A stretch of 51,708 bases of DNA from CAYOHP01 sp964403795 [NCBI: uncultured bacterium] (GTDB lineage Bacteria; Muiribacteriota; UBA6191; CAZXTJ01): positions 1-51,708 of the forward strand of contig CAYOHP010000033.1 in NCBI GenBank assembly GCA_964403795.1, in the 5' to 3' direction. Below the pieces are notes generated by a model that saw nothing but the letters and a program-made list of their open reading frames with translations, ran no database searches and was not told where the DNA came from. Of this stretch, positions 50,488 through 51,708 are shown piece by piece. Numbering within the stretch: position 1 is the first letter of the stretch; every line of letters begins with the position of its first letter. Made by a program: the position numbers and the translations under genes.

Positions 50488-51708
50488 TACTACAACGACA
50501 AATAGATCGCGACTTTTTGTCACCCCCCGCGATAGGGTTCCCTCGTGACCAACGAGGGGATTCGATCTGGAAGGGGATGCACTGCTCCAGGGGAGCAAGG
50601 ATCTCGGGCGCTATCTGAGGGACTTCTACGGGCTTCTGGGGCGTTCCGAGAACCGGACCAACTTCGCTGCCATCGTCCGGGGACAACTCAGCTCGGTCGA
50701 ACGGAAGTCGCTCGAGCCCATCGCAGATCAGCAGGGACTCTTGCCCCGAAGCCTCCAGAGATTCTTCTCCCAGGCCAACTGGGACGAGGATGGCGTTCGA
50801 GACTCTCTCCAGAAGAAGGTCGCTGCCGGGTACGGGGACGTCGATGGCGTCTTCATCATCGACGACACCAGCGACGCGAAGAAGGGCGAGTGGACAGCTG
50901 GCATCCAGCGCCAGTACTGCGGCGAGAGCGGCAAGGTCGAGAACTGCATCGTCTCGGTGCACCTGGTCTACGCCCACCGCGACTTCCAGACCCTGCTCGG
51001 CGGAGATCTCTTCCTGCCCGAGTCCTGGAACCCGGATCCCTTGGACCCGAAAGTGCAACGCAAACGGCTCAGGGCCGGGATTCCCGCCGATGTGGGGCAC
51101 GTTTCCAAGCTCGACCTCGCTCGCCGGCAGGTGGAACGAGCGCTCGCGAATGGCGTCCCGGGGCGTTGGGTCACGGCCGACGAGGCCTACGGAGACAAGC
51201 GTTGGTGGCGCAATTCCATGGCGGATCTCAGTCTCCGATACGTGATGGAGGTCTCGCCCAGTCAGACGAGCGGTTGGTGCCGGCCGCCCCGGGCGGTTCC
51301 TCGCAAGGGCTCACGCAGAGGGCCTCTCTCTCCCAGTCCAGAAACCCCGGCGCGGACCCTGGCCGAGCTGAAGGCCGCTCCCGACGGTCTCCGTCTCCGC
51401 AAGCGGATTCGGCTCAGGGTGAAGGACACCCACAAGGGTGCCGAGGTCTGGGACTTCAAGGAGTCGGTCCACCACCAGCTCCGCGGCGTTCGGAAGCAGG
51501 CCCATGGGGCCGGTATCTTCTATCCCGAAGAACGGCTGCTGGTAGCCCAGAACCTGCGCACCGGAGAAGTGAAGTACTTCCTCTCCAACGACTTCGAGTC
51601 ACCCCTGGACACCGTTGCCAGAGTCGCCTTCTCGCGCTGGCACGTCGAGCGATGCTTTCAGGACTGCAAACAAGACCTTGGAATGAACCACGCCGAGATC
51701 CGCAACTA
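50488..51708 (+). mobile_element. IS701-like insertion sequence, left part
   Basis: From 50488 the base composition drops sharply (TACTACAACGACAAATAGAT and ACTTTTTGTC) and the following gene has clearly lower GC3 than its neighbours. The likely left terminal sequence is TACTACAACGACAAATAG. The right end and its inverted repeat lie outside the window. Confidence 0.75.
50549..51708 (+). CDS. IS701-like DDE transposase (partial, probable frameshift near the start)
   Basis: Open for 386 codons to the right edge. DDE residues are in VFIIDDTSDAKKG (first Asp), VTADEAYGDKRWW (second Asp) and RWHVERCFQDCKQDLGM (Glu), which is the IS701 pattern. The N-terminal LSSVERKSLEPIADQQGLLP is also typical. 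The frame opens after a TGA at 50546-50548 and offers no ATG/GTG/TTG before conserved sequence. The GTG at 50545 (MTNEG) joins this frame only if one G of the GGGG at 50556-50559 is removed. So the copy is either inactive, uses frameshifting, or has a base-call error. Confidence 0.85.

Noticed and set aside
1-51708. CRISPR arrays, tRNA and rRNA genes
   Set aside because: No regularly spaced direct repeats, T-loop GGTTCGA patterns in cloverleaf context or rRNA-like conserved segments were found by eye.

Overview
The window is very GC-rich (well above 70% by eye), with almost every third codon position G or C, densely packed genes, frequent GTG starts and many secreted, lipid-anchored or single-span membrane proteins of unknown function. 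This, together with a haem-binding reaction-centre-cytochrome-like lipoprotein, a transmembrane Ser/Thr kinase, a pilin-like domain and GDDRY repeats, suggests an environmental Planctomycetota- or Acidobacteriota-like bacterium. I cannot assign the phylum from sequence alone. No rRNA, tRNA or CRISPR array was seen.

Layout. 1-1781 (minus): a TPR-type protein whose last ~45 codons switch to a GH63/MGH1-like glycosidase and run off the left edge (fusion or contig chimera). 1940-11743: an envelope/signalling block with a TPR single-span protein, a small [2Fe-2S] protein, a Ser/Thr kinase with a large outer domain, an RlpA-like lipoprotein, a Sel1-LysM-HExxH metallopeptidase and a small lipoprotein. 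11967-14799: divergent prephenate dehydratase and long-chain acyl-CoA synthetase. 14849-24464: mostly surface proteins, namely a 12-copy GDDRY-repeat/HEAT protein, two lipoproteins (one a dihaem cytochrome), a propeller-like secreted protein, a membrane protein with a pilin-like tail, a 77-residue protein, a PHB-depolymerase-like esterase and a Gly-Pro-Leu-rich protein. 24592-27008: a solute symporter coupled to a cyclase-family hydrolase that carries an in-frame TAG.

26998-32071 (minus): a membrane protein, a DUF4105-like protein, then three genes joined by 4-base overlaps (PP-loop ATPase-like, FemAB/GNAT-like acyltransferase, GT2 glycosyltransferase). I consider this the best candidate for an undescribed pathway. 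32214-37162: a SUMF1-fold protein without recognisable catalytic cysteines, a secreted protein, two small proteins that overlap tail to tail, a TetR/metallo-beta-lactamase pair with two palindromic operator candidates, and a CARDB-like anchored protein. 37346-45175: V-type ATPase subunit I without its partners, an SF2 helicase, a coiled-coil secreted protein, an ankyrin/TerB-like protein and an MFS transporter. 45303-50487: HAD protein, UvrD-type helicase, single-span protein and an AlkD-like DNA repair protein. 50488 to the right edge: the left part of an IS701-like element that appears to have inserted exactly at the stop codon of the repair gene.

Regulation. A hexamer close to TAnnCT stands a few bases ahead of many starts, sometimes only 6-7 bases away and with no Shine-Dalgarno sequence, which suggests that leaderless transcripts are common here. 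Other genes carry a clear GGAGG.
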